A DNA stretch of 64,000 bases from Actinoplanes subtropicus (GCF_000721705.1 NZ_JOJL01000056.1:14472-78471); one strand, 5' to 3'. Shown: positions 33,627 to 43,524, counted from the stretch's first letter. A program made the numbers and translations. Notes: generated by a model from the sequence alone, not told the origin.

Positions 33627-35057
33627 TACTCCAGCCGGGGATGTTGACCTTGACTGCGCTGGAGCGTGGGGCGGGGAGAAGACGGAGGCAGCCACCGTCG
33701 ATCATGGACGGTTGTGTGGACTGACCATGACGCAGCGGTGGCTGCCGGATACAGGGTAGACGCCCAACGATGGCGGGTGTTGTTCGACGACCTGATACTC
33801 ACGATCGGAAGGCGTTTCCGCAGGCCGGAGCCCAGGCGGCGAGTGCGTGACTTCGTCCGGGGTCTGCTGGCGCCGCTGCCGCGCAAGAACTGCTGGACGA
33901 TCGCCGAGCATGCCGGGGATGCCAGCCCGGACGGGATGCAGGACCTGCTGACCCGGGTGTCGTGGGACGACGCCGAGGTCCGCGCCGACGTCCGCGAGTT
34001 CGTCGGTGAGCAGCTCGGCGATACCGAGGCGGTGCTGGTGATCGATGAGACAGGCGATCTGAAGAAGGGCCGGCACACCGTCGGGGTTCAACGGCAGTAC
34101 TCCGGCACCGCCGGGAAGATCGAGAACTGCCAGCTCGCGGTGCATCTCATCTACGCAACCGAGACCACCCATGCGATGCTCGACGCGGCTCTCTACCTGC
34201 CGAAATCGTGGTGTGACGACCCCGCGCGCCGGGCTGAGGCCGGCGTTCCTGAGCAGGTACGGTTCGCGACCAAGCCGCAGCTGGCATCCCGGATGATCGA
34301 GGCCGCGGTCACCGCCGGGCTGCCCTGTCGGTGGGTCGCCGGTGACGAGGCCTACGGCGGTGACCCTCGCCTGGCCACCCGGCTGCGCGCGCTGCGGCTG
34401 GGCTACGTGCTGGCGGTGGCTTGCTCGCATCAGGTGACCACCGGGCTCGGCGTCTACCGTGCCGACGTGCTGGCCGCAGGCCTGCCCGCGGCTGCCTGGC
34501 AGCGGATGTCCGCCGGCCAAGGGGCGAAAGGCCACCGCTACTACGACTGGTCCTTCACCGCACTGCCACACGCCGCCGACGCCCACGGCGGGCACCACTG
34601 GCTGCTGATCCGCCGCAACCGCAGCACCGGCGAGCTGGCCTTCTACCGCTGCTGGTCACCCGAGCCCGTCGCGCTGCGCACCCTGGTCATGGTGGCCGGG
34701 CGTCGGTGGAAGATCGAGGAGTCGTTCCAGGCCGCGAAGACCGGTCTCGGCCTGGACCAGCATCAGCACCGCCGCTGGACGTCCTGGCACCGGTGGACCA
34801 CCTTGGCGATCCTCGCTCATGCCTTCCTCGCCGCAGCCACCGCGCACCGCGAGCAGCCCGACCCGGCCGGGTTGATCCCCCTGACCGTCAACGAACTCCG
34901 TCACCTGTTCAACGTCCTGGTCATCGAGCCCACCCGCCGCTACACCGACGCCCTGCTCTGGTCGGTCCGCCGACGCCGCCACCAAGCCCGAGCCATGAAC
35001 AGCCACTACGCCCGACAAGCCCTCATAGAACCGTGATCACGATCCCCGGCTGGAGTA
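33627..35057. mobile_element. IS701-family insertion sequence, intact ends
   Basis: The element is 1431 bp with perfect 16-bp terminal inverted repeats: TACTCCAGCCGGGGAT at 33627-33642 and its complement at 35042-35057. CTAA is duplicated on both sides (33623-33626 and 35058-35061), matching the YTAR target preference of IS701. It inserted just after the kinase gene without damaging it. The ends and transposase look intact, so the element may be active or a recent arrival. Confidence 0.85.
33666..35036 (+). CDS. IS701-family transposase
   Basis: Up to 456 residues filling the IS. It has the IS4/IS701 DDE layout: VLVIDETGDLKKGRHTVGVQRQY with the first Asp, WVAGDEAYGGDPRL with the second Asp, and WKIEESFQAAKTGLGLDQ with the Glu (Y-(2)-R-(3)-E-(6)-K-like region). 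A GTG at 33714 is an alternative start. There is no frameshift or stop, so it is probably functional. It catalyses cut-and-paste movement of the element. Confidence 0.85.
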   Translation: MGRGEDGGSHRRSWTVVWTDHDAAVAAGYRVDAQRWRVLFDDLILTIGRRFRRPEPRRRVRDFVRGLLAPLPRKNCWTIAEHAGDASPDGMQDLLTRVSWDDAEVRADVREFVGEQLGDTEAVLVIDETGDLKKGRHTVGVQRQYSGTAGKIENCQLAVHLIYATETTHAMLDAALYLPKSWCDDPARRAEAGVPEQVRFATKPQLASRMIEAAVTAGLPCRWVAGDEAYGGDPRLATRLRALRLGYVLAVACSHQVTTGLGVYRADVLAAGLPAAAWQRMSAGQGAKGHRYYDWSFTALPHAADAHGGHHWLLIRRNRSTGELAFYRCWSPEPVALRTLVMVAGRRWKIEESFQAAKTGLGLDQHQHRRWTSWHRWTTLAILAHAFLAAATAHREQPDPAGLIPLTVNELRHLFNVLVIEPTRRYTDALLWSVRRRRHQARAMNSHYARQALIEP

Positions 35058-35091
35058 CTAAGCCACGCTGGACAGATCGCCGTGACAGTGG

Positions 35092-35916
35092 TCAGCCGGC
35101 GAGCAGTTCGCCCGGATTTCCCGCTGGACTGCCCGCGCTGGTTTTGGACCGGTGCATCTGGAACCGCTTGCGGCGACTGACCAAAAGACAGTCGGCGTGG
35201 TACCAGCGACGGCGCCCGACAGGACGACCCGCGCCGACCAGGTCCCCGAAGTCCATAGGTGTCGCGCATTCCGCGCACAGCCCACCGAACTGCGCAGCGA
35301 CGGTTTGCCGGGCCAGCCGGTAGGCGGCGAGGATCTGCGGGGCGTTGGAACGTTCATTGCTATCGCGGATCGGATCACCGTGGCCGCACGCGAGACGGTC
35401 CGCCCGACCCGCGTGTTCCGCTCCGACGTAACCGCATTCCGGGCAGGCCGTCCACTGGTACCCGCTGTCGTGCGCGGTCTCCATGGATCCGGAGCAGTCC
35501 CATCTCGGACCCTCGGCCTCCATGTGCTCTGCCACAGGTAAGCCGCCCATGCTGTACAGCACCTCCCTGGCTCGCCACTGTTCGGGTAGCGGCGGGCCCG
35601 AATGCATCTCGTGGATCTCGCACGCCTTCCCGGGCACGAAGTGGCTGTGCGCCTCGCACGGCTCACCGTCCGCGGCTGCCGCGAACTCCTGCCACTGCCG
35701 GAGGTCTTCCTCGGAGCCGGCGTCGGCTCCGACCTGGAACCACAGTTCATGCCGGGGAAGCCAGAAGTCGGGTTCATACCGCACGCCGCTGCCAAGGGTG
35801 AACGTCTCAGGCCGGAACTGCCACGGCATGAACAGATCCTCGAAGAACAGAGCCCACTGTGCGTGCCGCAGCGTGGGGAACCGGACACCGGAGAACTGCA
35901 CCTCGGTCGCGTTCAA
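35092..35916 (-). CDS. PD-(D/E)xK-like protein with zinc ribbon
   Basis: A 274-residue protein. The N-terminal 65 residues resemble a nuclease-fold domain seen in phage and plasmid proteins: FPTLRHAQWALFFEDLFMPWQF, GSGVRYEPDFWLPRHELWFQVG. The PD of the motif is present, but the expected E/Q-x-K is Gln-Val-Gly, so the catalytic Lys appears lost. Further on are CxxC pairs (ACPECGYVG; LCAECATPMDFGD) with a later His/Cys that could bind zinc. Its start is 19 codons upstream of nothing obvious, and it is a single gene. Probably a DNA-binding, perhaps non-cleaving, accessory protein. Confidence 0.5.
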   Translation of the reverse strand: MNATEVQFSGVRFPTLRHAQWALFFEDLFMPWQFRPETFTLGSGVRYEPDFWLPRHELWFQVGADAGSEEDLRQWQEFAAAADGEPCEAHSHFVPGKACEIHEMHSGPPLPEQWRAREVLYSMGGLPVAEHMEAEGPRWDCSGSMETAHDSGYQWTACPECGYVGAEHAGRADRLACGHGDPIRDSNERSNAPQILAAYRLARQTVAAQFGGLCAECATPMDFGDLVGAGRPVGRRRWYHADCLLVSRRKRFQMHRSKTSAGSPAGNPGELLAG

Positions 35917-36142
35917 CGCCAGACCTCCCTGCCTCGACTACGCGGTCTGCCATTCCCTGGCCGGGGAGAGATGCCATGTCCCTGGCCGGGGAGATGACGC
36001 CCCCTAACGAGGGAGCGTCCGTAAAACTGCACGAGCGACGGGAACCAGTCAGGACTCAGCGGCAGTCGTTCCGCACCTTAACGCCGAGAAAGTGCGCTCC
36101 GGCGCACTGACACGCTGATGACCTCCACGTTCGCTTAAACGC

Positions 36143-36394
36143 GTGATCGAACCGCCGCCACCGTACGACGTGACGGCACTCGGACTCTCGATCGCGAAAG
36201 CCCGGCAGGCGGCAAGACTCACACTGGAGCAACTCGCCGAGCGAAGCGGCATCTCCCGGCGCCAGCTCATCGACATCGAGCAGGCAAACAAGACGCCGCT
36301 GATCACCACGTTGCACGCCATCGCGCATGGTCTAGGCATCCCGGTGGGTGACCTTGCTCAGCGCGGTTGCACTCATGACGATGGCTCCCCCTAA
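36143..36394 (+). CDS. Small XRE-family regulator
   Basis: An 83-residue protein from a GTG at 36143. Nearly all of it is a helix-turn-helix domain of the lambda Cro/XRE type: LGLSIAKARQAARLTLEQLAERSGISRRQLIDIEQANKTP, then LHAIAHGLGIPVGDLA. There is no extra ligand domain. Such small regulators control nearby mobile or defence genes; the target here is unknown. Confidence 0.7.
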   Translation: MIEPPPPYDVTALGLSIAKARQAARLTLEQLAERSGISRRQLIDIEQANKTPLITTLHAIAHGLGIPVGDLAQRGCTHDDGSP

Positions 36395-36469
36395 GCATTG
36401 CATCAAACAGGTATCGACCATTAAGAACTGAACTGCACGTCAGATCGTCAGCTGAGAGGCACGTTTCCA

Positions 36470-37140
36470 CTCGGCAGGATCGGACATCCGTCCCGTTGCC
36501 CAGCCGCACCCTGAACCACCTCGCCGATCGCATCCGCGGCCACCGCCAGCAGCGCAGGTCCCGGTGACGGCGCCTCGAACCCGGCCGCCAAGCCCTACTC
36601 GCCATGAGCCACCTGGCGCAATGGCGACACCTATACATGGCTCGCGCCCGGCTTCCAGATCGGCGTCGCCACTGCGTGGCGCTACGTCCAAGAAGCATCG
36701 CCCTGCTCAGCACTGCCGTCGACGATTTGGACACGGCGATGCGGCGCATCCGGCTGCTGGCGTACGGGATCCTGGATGGCACGCTGATACCGATCGAACG
36801 GGTCGCCGACCGGAAGCCTTACTACTCCGGCAAACACCAACGCCACGGCGGGAACGTGCAGGTCATCGCCGACGCCGCCGGCCGATTCATCCGGGCATCA
36901 CCTGCCCGGCTCGGCGCACGACCTGACCTGCCCGCCGCCCGCACCCACAGCATCATCGACGCCCTGACCAGTGAGAAGGTGATGACCTTCGCTGACAAGG
37001 GGTATCAGGGCGCCCGCGGCAGCGTGCGGACCCCGTTCAAGCGGCGCTTCCGGCCCAAGCTGTCCCGCCGGCAGAAGGCCGTCAACCGCGCCCACTCCCA
37101 ATGCTCGACCCGAAACAATCGGGTAGCACGTCGGCGAGTC
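36470..37140 (+). pseudogene. IS5-family transposase, frameshifted and truncated
   Basis: The N-terminal helix-turn-helix is in one frame (NGDTYTWLAPGFQIGVATAWRYVQEA) and the catalytic part in another (AYGILDGTLIPIERVADRKPYYSGKHQRHGGNVQV, TFADKGYQGA). The first two catalytic Asp residues are visible (LDGT; ADKGY). The end with the catalytic Glu is missing after VNRAHSQ. At least one frameshift and a 3' truncation make it inactive. Confidence 0.65.
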
Positions 37141-37790
37141 CATCCCTCCGGACGGCGGTCAGGCGCTAGCCGGCCGTCACAGTCCGTGCGATCGTCCGTC
37201 CCGACCCTGTCAGGATGGGCCGGCGGGCGGTTGCGGTTTGAGCGCCCGCCGACCCGGATCAAGACTGGGACGCGGCAGCTGGCAACGCGGATCCGCTGGT
37301 CGCGCTATGCCGAAGATGCGCCGCGCGGCCCGGGGCTTCCTAGCTCTCAGCCGACTCAGCGAACTCAGCCGCAGCGATCATTCGAGGCCAGCACGACGAA
37401 CCCGCTGCACTCTCCAGGAATCAGTTCGACCGCAAGCGCAGCCAAGGGTAGAACGTATGTCGGCGCCCGTCGGCGGAACAGCAAGAAACATGTCTTGAGC
37501 AGGCTAAACCTTGCTGGTGATTAGGTGTTACTACTGGTGGAGCAGTGTCCGTACTGGTGGAAATCCTGGCAACCTACACCGAGTGAGAGGTTAGCGCCGG
37601 GCAGGCCGTGGCGGCGATCTCAGCGATGCACTCGACCGTGCCCTCCTCGCCGCGGAAGCCGGCCACGAATTTCTGCAGCACCGACTGCGCCAACACCGCG
37701 TCCAGCCCGGCGGCGCAGAGCGAGGCCATGTGGGGCGGGTCAGGCCCCCATATGACGACGGAGCGGTCCGTAGACTTGCTTCGACTCCGG
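37141..37790. other. Recombination debris left of the Tn554-like element
   Basis: No complete gene. On the minus strand, 37574-37770 reads VVIWGPDPPHMASLCAAGL, DAVLAQSVLQKFVAGFRGEE and GTVECIAEIAATACPALTSH, ending at a stop. It looks coding and is probably the end of an unidentified gene. The rest (37141-37570) has no supported frame. The N-terminal part of comEC, expected here if the transposon had simply inserted into it, is not present. Confidence 0.3.
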
Positions 37791-37802
37791 CACTTCTGAG
37801 AG

Positions 37803-38321
37803 TCAATTCCGTCGTCCTCTGTAGCTATCCAAAGTCCTGACGACGGTGCTCGGGGTAGCCGCTGACGTCGCCCTCTCCAACCTCCTGGCTAGTCGCTCTG
37901 CACGCCTCTGAGCCTGAACAGTCTCCTCTTGGAGGACTGCTGTCGCTCGAACAGCCATCTCCGCGAGTGCCTTCCAATTGTCCCGCTCTAAGGCGGTTTC
38001 CGATAGTGACTTCCTGAGTCGGTCTATCTCAGCTTTGAACTCCTCGATCCGGGCTCCAAGTTGGGCTTCTTTCTCCGAAGGCCGATTGGCGCGGTCACGA
38101 AGGAACTCGAAGCGGTCGCGAAGATCGGGATGCTTTTGGTAAAGGTGGAAGCGTCCGATCTGGGCCTCCGCGGCGAGATCCTTCACTGTCAGCGAACCTA
38201 CCGGGACACTCTTTGGCTGTCCGAGCAGCATGCGTTGCATTGCTTCAAGAATGGCTCGGCGGACAGAATCCGATTCGCGGAGAATCTCCTCATTCGTAGG
38301 CAGGCGAGCCGGTTCTGTCAC
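37803..38321 (-). CDS. tnpC: Small transposition accessory protein (TnpC/DUF6262-like)
   Basis: A 172-residue protein. Its N-terminal part resembles a TetR-type helix-turn-helix (SVRRAILEAMQRML; VGSLTVKDLAAEAQIGRFHLYQKHPDLRDRF). A long coiled coil follows (about residues 85-155, EAQLGARIEEFKAEIDRLRK and ETVQAQRRAERLARRL). This is the layout of the short last gene in tyrosine-recombinase transposons, like TnpC of Tn554. It overlaps the upstream gene (ATGA, 38318-38321). Confidence 0.6.
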   Translation of the reverse strand: MTEPARLPTNEEILRESDSVRRAILEAMQRMLLGQPKSVPVGSLTVKDLAAEAQIGRFHLYQKHPDLRDRFEFLRDRANRPSEKEAQLGARIEEFKAEIDRLRKSLSETALERDNWKALAEMAVRATAVLQEETVQAQRRAERLARRLERATSAATPSTVVRTLDSYRGRRN

Positions 38322-40270
38322 GACCGGGTTCCTTCGCCGTCGGTGGGCGCCTTCGCGATAGTGGCCCTCGTCGCGAGGAATTTGGCGTCAGCGGCTTCGA
38401 GCTGCTCCGCCTTCGCGATCATCGATCGTGCGATCGGTGTTGGAAGCAGAACCGCGTTCGCCCGTAGGCGACCGGCCTTGCAGCGCTGAGCCTGGACCTG
38501 TGCGTCGGTGCGAGCACAGTTGGGGCACTCGTCCGGTCGGCAGTCGAGCAAGTTCGGGCCTCTATCACCACCGACTCGCCTGATCTTCTCGCAAAGAGCC
38601 ATTTCTTCGTCGAAGACGCACAGAGCCAGCGCCGTCGGGTTGTCGTAGATTGCGAACTCTTTGCGTTTTCGCAGTCGGCGTTCTTCGGCTGGTGTCAGAT
38701 GGGGCGGTAGAAGAAGGGTCGCCGCGATGGCGCGGTTCGCTGCTGGACCCGAGATGCCACCACCATCCTGCAGGTCGTGTCGCAGATTTTCCACAACGGA
38801 TCGGCGGTGTTCCCAGTCGGCCTCAAGCAGTAGATCAGGCATGCCTGACTCTTTCGTGCCGGCATAGCCTTCCCCTACCCGAAGGCTGACGTGCTGATAC
38901 TGGACTGCCTCGGTGATGTAGCCGTTGGGCTGATTGCGGATGAACCAGGCAAGCGTGCGGCGGAAGCGACCTAGATACAACGGGCCATCGGGGTCCTCAG
39001 GAATGAAGAAGCCGTCCTGCTTCTCGGTCAGCGGGGCAAGCCTGCCGTTGATGAAACGGACGAAGTCCTTGATGCTGTTCGACGCAGTGGAAATCGTTAT
39101 TGGGTTCCCGTCTCCGCCGACCAGTAGCGGCCCGCCGGTGGTACCCATGGCCTTGCCGAGGCACTCCAACACATGGACGGCGTCTGCGCCGGCTTTGATC
39201 GTGGCCCAGGTCGCAGAAACGCTCTTGCGGGGTTTCCCTTCGACACTTGCCACGCCCTTGCGTACAGTGCCATGAATCAGGTGAATGAGATTTCCTTGCT
39301 CCGTCAGCATCGGTTCCGGTGCGCAGCCGTGCTTCCACTCCCATATCTCCTCGGGCCGCGCCCCAGTGGCGTAAGCCAGCACGATGACAGCAGCCGTCCG
39401 AAGTCGGTTGAGTAACGGCGGCATGCGGCCGAAATGTGAGTGTACGTCGAAAACCGTGATCTGATCGATCCAGGGCCGCCCGTGAAACTTGGCCGTGACC
39501 GGACTGCCTACGGCCCGGTTCTTGTCTCTTTTGGGCCCAAGAGTGCTGTTGAGATAACTCTGGTGCGCGGTAAGTATATCGTCAGCGAATACGGAGACCA
39601 TGGAGACAGCCCACTCGATCAAGGGACCCATCGTTTCCTGCGATATACGCTTGGTCTTGTTCTCGCGTGCTTTCCTTGACGGCCTCCACTGCGTGTGCCG
39701 CCAGGTCGGCTCAGGCCATTGGCAATCCTCGGGAAGCCACGGGTTGAGGTGCCACGTTCGCACCAGCACTTCCAGGCGCTGGTATCTGCTGCTAGCGACT
39801 AGATTCGACTGATCCACCCATGTCTTGAGATCGTCGAGATGGCCGCTATCAAGATCCCCTATGTGATTCGCCGGCGTGTCGATATGTCGGGGTAGTGCTG
39901 ACCATTCTCCCGCCAGCCATGCTATAGAGATATGCAGTGCACTAACGGCTGTATTGATGCTGCCGGCCGTCGGCCACTCCACGTAGTTCGATCGTCGTTC
40001 CGTGACGAGGCTCTCAGGATGTCCGTAGTTGATGAGTGCGTAGGCGACATGCTTGGCGAACTCACGGAATCCCTCGGGCCAGTCCGTGAAGTGCAGCGTT
40101 GGTGGGTCGAGATCGTGTGGGTCCAGCGCATGGAGCGGCCACCGGCTTTCCCCAAACATCGCTACCGTGGCTGCAGGGTCGTGCATGCGATGCGGTTGGA
40201 TAGTCGGGCTATTCGCTGATGGAAAGGTGATGTCACTACGACGTTGCGGGACGTAGGTTGGGGCGGTCAC
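38318..40270 (-). CDS. tnpB: Tyrosine-recombinase-type transposase B (TnpB-like)
   Basis: About 650 residues from GTG 40270, which overlaps the upstream stop (GTGA). The size matches TnpB of Tn554 (about 630 residues). A SAM-like N-terminal core-binding region is followed by a catalytic-like part with AYATGARPEEIWEWKHGC (first Arg) and a C-terminal zinc-ribbon-like segment (LLDCRPDECPNCARTDAQ). The late HxxR and Tyr motifs are less obvious than in the first gene. It acts together with the other two recombinases on element ends. Confidence 0.65.
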   Translation of the reverse strand: MTAPTYVPQRRSDITFPSANSPTIQPHRMHDPAATVAMFGESRWPLHALDPHDLDPPTLHFTDWPEGFREFAKHVAYALINYGHPESLVTERRSNYVEWPTAGSINTAVSALHISIAWLAGEWSALPRHIDTPANHIGDLDSGHLDDLKTWVDQSNLVASSRYQRLEVLVRTWHLNPWLPEDCQWPEPTWRHTQWRPSRKARENKTKRISQETMGPLIEWAVSMVSVFADDILTAHQSYLNSTLGPKRDKNRAVGSPVTAKFHGRPWIDQITVFDVHSHFGRMPPLLNRLRTAAVIVLAYATGARPEEIWEWKHGCAPEPMLTEQGNLIHLIHGTVRKGVASVEGKPRKSVSATWATIKAGADAVHVLECLGKAMGTTGGPLLVGGDGNPITISTASNSIKDFVRFINGRLAPLTEKQDGFFIPEDPDGPLYLGRFRRTLAWFIRNQPNGYITEAVQYQHVSLRVGEGYAGTKESGMPDLLLEADWEHRRSVVENLRHDLQDGGGISGPAANRAIAATLLLPPHLTPAEERRLRKRKEFAIYDNPTALALCVFDEEMALCEKIRRVGGDRGPNLLDCRPDECPNCARTDAQVQAQRCKAGRLRANAVLLPTPIARSMIAKAEQLEAADAKFLATRATIAKAPTDGEGTRS

Positions 40271-41994
40271 TGCGGCACCTCGTGAGTTAGCGCGGCACGG
40301 ATAAGCGGCAAAAACGGCGAGACATGATCCGCCGCCTGAAGGCGTTCGTCGTCCGTGTAGTACGTGTCGACCATCGCCCGAAGCATGATGTACCGGGTTG
40401 CGAATCGCCGCTCCCATGTGTCCGCCGACAACGTGTTCCGGAGGCTGTCGAGCATTTGCAGCGCAGCGAGTTGGCGTGGCAAGTGCCGCGGTGCTGTAGC
40501 AGCGTTAGGACAGGCCAGGCACGACAAGAAGTCGGTGTACCCATCGAGGCAAGGTGCGTTCGTAGCGGGATGGCGGTCAGGGTCTTCGCAGCTTGCAAGA
40601 ACGGAGTCCTGGTTAGGCGGCGGCGCCTGGTCGTCTCTCAATAGTCGCACATTAAGGGCTTCCTTCGCGCGGACGAAGGCTCGTTCTAGTCCCTCTACCG
40701 CCTTTGCCTGGTGCTCCCGGACGAGTTCCGAGTCTGTGCGCACATAGTGCAGATACGTTTCAGGGTCGTGGTCGCTGGCCTGCTTTTGGACGCCTTCATC
40801 AGGGACGCTCCTTCTCAGGCGCTGGAAGTCAACGGTCAGTCCTCGGGGAACCCATTTCGACCGTCGCCGTTGAGGATTCGGCGGTAGACCGGTCCGGAAC
40901 CCTTTGCCGCCTTGCAGTGCGCGGATGAGTAGCCGATCGGTAGGCTGGCCCAAAAGGGCCAGTCGATGGCGGGCCGGTTCAGTGATTTCCTCGATCATCG
41001 TGACGAGGCGGGCAGATTTCGCGTCGTCGGTATCGGAGATGATTTCTGGCCAGAACCGCGACCTAGGGCCACGGCGCGGTTTGTCTAAGTCCAATTGGAC
41101 TATGCCCGGTTCGTGAGTGGTGGGCATCGGTGCAGCTTCGATCGGAGCGAGGTTGAGTCCGCGCTGGCATGCGAGCATTACGGCGCAGGCGTAGATCTCG
41201 TCCGGTTTCGGGTAAAGCGCATACGTGATGACGTTGTAAAGGGTCGCCCGGTTGTAGTTCGACCTGACGACGAAGGCGTTTAGGGCGAGCATGGCTGCTG
41301 TCGATTGCAGTGATCCCGTAGTCAGCAGCTCGCGGAGTGCTCGTGCGCGTTCGGGGTTCTCTGTGCTGTCCGGATGTTGAAGTGCCATGAGGTACGCAGG
41401 GTGAATACGGGCATGAGCCTCTTGGACGACCTTGCGTGCCGCATTGCGGATCAGCCGGAACTCGTCGGGTGTATAACGTTCGATCTTCCGCTGTTTCTTG
41501 ACCGACCCCAGTCGTTGCCGAAGGACGGTTCGTGTGGCCGACTGAAGTTGGGAATAATAGCGTATTACTGCCCTCACCCGAGACGAGAACATGAAGGCCC
41601 CCATCTCCGTTAGCGTGGCACTAAGATGCTCCCGCCACCGAAGCCAATGGAAAGGCGTAAATTCTGACAGCGACGTAAAGCCGGCATTTTCCTCCGTGGG
41701 ACATTCCGTAGTCAGTTCGTCGGCCCAACGCAGGAAGTTTGTAATCGCAGTAACTGTAGACCTCACGGTAGCGCTTCGTCGCCCACCGGAACTGCTGGCA
41801 GTCCACCCTTGGATCGCTTCTGCGACGTCGCGCCTGAGGGTTTCGCACCCGGGCATCCCGGTCAAGTCGAACTGGTAGAACGGATTGTCCTCCAAGGTTA
41901 GTCGGACGACTAGTGGACGTGCGTCCTGTGCTGGATTGGGTGCCGCCCGATCGGCTCTTTGGCGAGGAAGTATGGCTCGTCTGCCACGGCTCAT
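40267..41994 (-). CDS. Recombinase-like transposition protein, middle gene
   Basis: A 575-residue protein. The N-terminal part resembles a core-binding domain of phage integrases (TVTAITNFLRWADELTTE; FHWLRWREHLSATL). The central part is helical with ACAVMLACQRGLNLAPIEA, a position where recombinases have their first Arg. The C-terminus has a Cys-rich stretch (GYTDFLSCLACPNAATAPRHL). The full R-H-x-x-R-Y set is not clear, so it may be a non-catalytic partner. It starts six bases after the upstream recombinase gene. Confidence 0.55.
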   Translation of the reverse strand: MSRGRRAILPRQRADRAAPNPAQDARPLVVRLTLEDNPFYQFDLTGMPGCETLRRDVAEAIQGWTASSSGGRRSATVRSTVTAITNFLRWADELTTECPTEENAGFTSLSEFTPFHWLRWREHLSATLTEMGAFMFSSRVRAVIRYYSQLQSATRTVLRQRLGSVKKQRKIERYTPDEFRLIRNAARKVVQEAHARIHPAYLMALQHPDSTENPERARALRELLTTGSLQSTAAMLALNAFVVRSNYNRATLYNVITYALYPKPDEIYACAVMLACQRGLNLAPIEAAPMPTTHEPGIVQLDLDKPRRGPRSRFWPEIISDTDDAKSARLVTMIEEITEPARHRLALLGQPTDRLLIRALQGGKGFRTGLPPNPQRRRSKWVPRGLTVDFQRLRRSVPDEGVQKQASDHDPETYLHYVRTDSELVREHQAKAVEGLERAFVRAKEALNVRLLRDDQAPPPNQDSVLASCEDPDRHPATNAPCLDGYTDFLSCLACPNAATAPRHLPRQLAALQMLDSLRNTLSADTWERRFATRYIMLRAMVDTYYTDDERLQAADHVSPFLPLIRAALTHEVPQ

Positions 41995-42000
41995 TGCGCT

Positions 42001-43524
42001 CTACCTAGTAAATCCGACAAGAGGACTCTTTCCCATCAGCTCATTCCACATCTCGTCGAAGTTTCGCGTGCGGAGCAGGGGTGCCCGGCGCAATCCCTTG
42101 ACAGGTTCCAGGTAGATTTCTCGTGTCGTCTGGACGCTGGCATGGCCGAGCAGGTCTCTAACCTCATCGAATGCTGACATGTAGGCTCTAAGGTCGAATG
42201 GGTCGGTGGGTCTCATGCCGAGTCGATCGTCGATTGCGCGGATTGACGCAAGAAGCACCAGTAGCGCAAAAGTGAACCGTAGGGAGTGTGGTGTTACGTG
42301 CACCCAAGGGTTTCTAACGCCGAGAGCCTTGCGAGCCGATGAGACCCGCTTATTGGCACCGAGGAATACCGCTTCCCACGATTGATGAGGCATCGGCGTT
42401 CCGGTCTCGGTGAGCCAGAGCCATGCGGGCTGCCAGCCGCTTGTGTCTTGAATGAAAAGACGACGTCGCTGATCCGCTGGCATGGTTAGCACGTCGAGCG
42501 TTTGGCCGTCGATCAGGCGCACGCGGCTGCCTGAGCGTCCGGACAACAACTCCGCCACGTCGAGCCGCCCTGGAATATCATCGTAGGCGCCAGACCTCTG
42601 TGCCCGCAGTATGCAGCTGCGGCGTTCTCGTATCTGGTAGGTATGCAGGCTCTGAAGCGCAAGGTGATGCATGACGCGATAGTGGCGCTTTACGTTACCC
42701 TTGCCGATGATCGGAACATCAACATCGACCTGAGATGGCAGTTCCACGGACAGCAGCGAGCCAACCTCGCTTAGACGCAACCCGGTCAGTAGTGCATAGT
42801 CCACGAAGGCTGTGTTCCGGCCGATATTGCGGACGCGAGTCGTTTCGTCCTGTTGTGACGCCACTACCCCCTTCTGCGAATCCAGCGCTGCGCCGTATCC
42901 CCGAAGACCGATGTTCCGCCACATCGAGTACTCTGAGGGGGCTAGCCATCGATCCCGGGATGCGCGGGCGTTCTTCTCTCGGAATCCGCCTGCTCGTGCC
43001 GGGCCACGAAGCCGCTGATCCTCACTGACTGGGCTGACGTCCAGATAACCGACTCGTACCGCCCAGCGATAGAAGTGGTTGAGGGCTGCCCATGCCTTGT
43101 TCCAGGTGGCCGGTTGGATGCGGCCCTCGCTCTGTTCGGGGTATACGCGAGCTATCTGGAACTGGCGAACGTCCCGGGCGTCGGCCTCGTCCCAATAGGT
43201 GTCAGACTCCTTCAAGAATCTGAACCAGGTCCGCAACTCGATTGCGTAGGTGAGAGCGGTGGAATTCTGGTCTAGCCGGAACGCGGAGCGAAAATATTCA
43301 TTGACACGATGGTCGACGTTGCTAGGAGATATCAGCAGGGGCCGGCCGACCGGAATTCCCAGCGCCTGCTCGCGGCCCGCGATGTCCTTCCACTCCGCGA
43401 CCCAGGCATGGAAGTCAAGCGGCACGCCGCACGGGCCGCCCGTCTCGGTCAGTATCCAGTCTGCCGCAGTGGATCTTTCCGCCGTCACGGTGCGGCAGAG
43501 TACACGACAGATGATCAACGACAC
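42001..43524 (-). CDS. tnpA: Tyrosine recombinase (TnpA-like)
   Basis: A 507-residue integrase-family protein and first gene of the transposon operon. The core-binding domain is at about residues 70-170 (WNKAWAALNHFYRWAVRVG). The catalytic domain has Arg in TGLRLSEVGSLL, Lys in IIGKGNVKRH, HxxR in VTPHSLRFTFALLVL, and LLGHASVQTTREIYLEP with the late His and the nucleophile Tyr. The complete motif set indicates an active recombinase. Confidence 0.8.
   Translation of the reverse strand: MSLIICRVLCRTVTAERSTAADWILTETGGPCGVPLDFHAWVAEWKDIAGREQALGIPVGRPLLISPSNVDHRVNEYFRSAFRLDQNSTALTYAIELRTWFRFLKESDTYWDEADARDVRQFQIARVYPEQSEGRIQPATWNKAWAALNHFYRWAVRVGYLDVSPVSEDQRLRGPARAGGFREKNARASRDRWLAPSEYSMWRNIGLRGYGAALDSQKGVVASQQDETTRVRNIGRNTAFVDYALLTGLRLSEVGSLLSVELPSQVDVDVPIIGKGNVKRHYRVMHHLALQSLHTYQIRERRSCILRAQRSGAYDDIPGRLDVAELLSGRSGSRVRLIDGQTLDVLTMPADQRRRLFIQDTSGWQPAWLWLTETGTPMPHQSWEAVFLGANKRVSSARKALGVRNPWVHVTPHSLRFTFALLVLLASIRAIDDRLGMRPTDPFDLRAYMSAFDEVRDLLGHASVQTTREIYLEPVKGLRRAPLLRTRNFDEMWNELMGKSPLVGFTR

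Noticed and set aside
37608..37799. Plus-strand frame ending SVDLLRLRHF as comEC sequence left of the transposon
   Set aside because: Only the last few residues resemble ComEC and the rest is antisense to a better minus-strand fragment; treated as coincidence with CACTTC.
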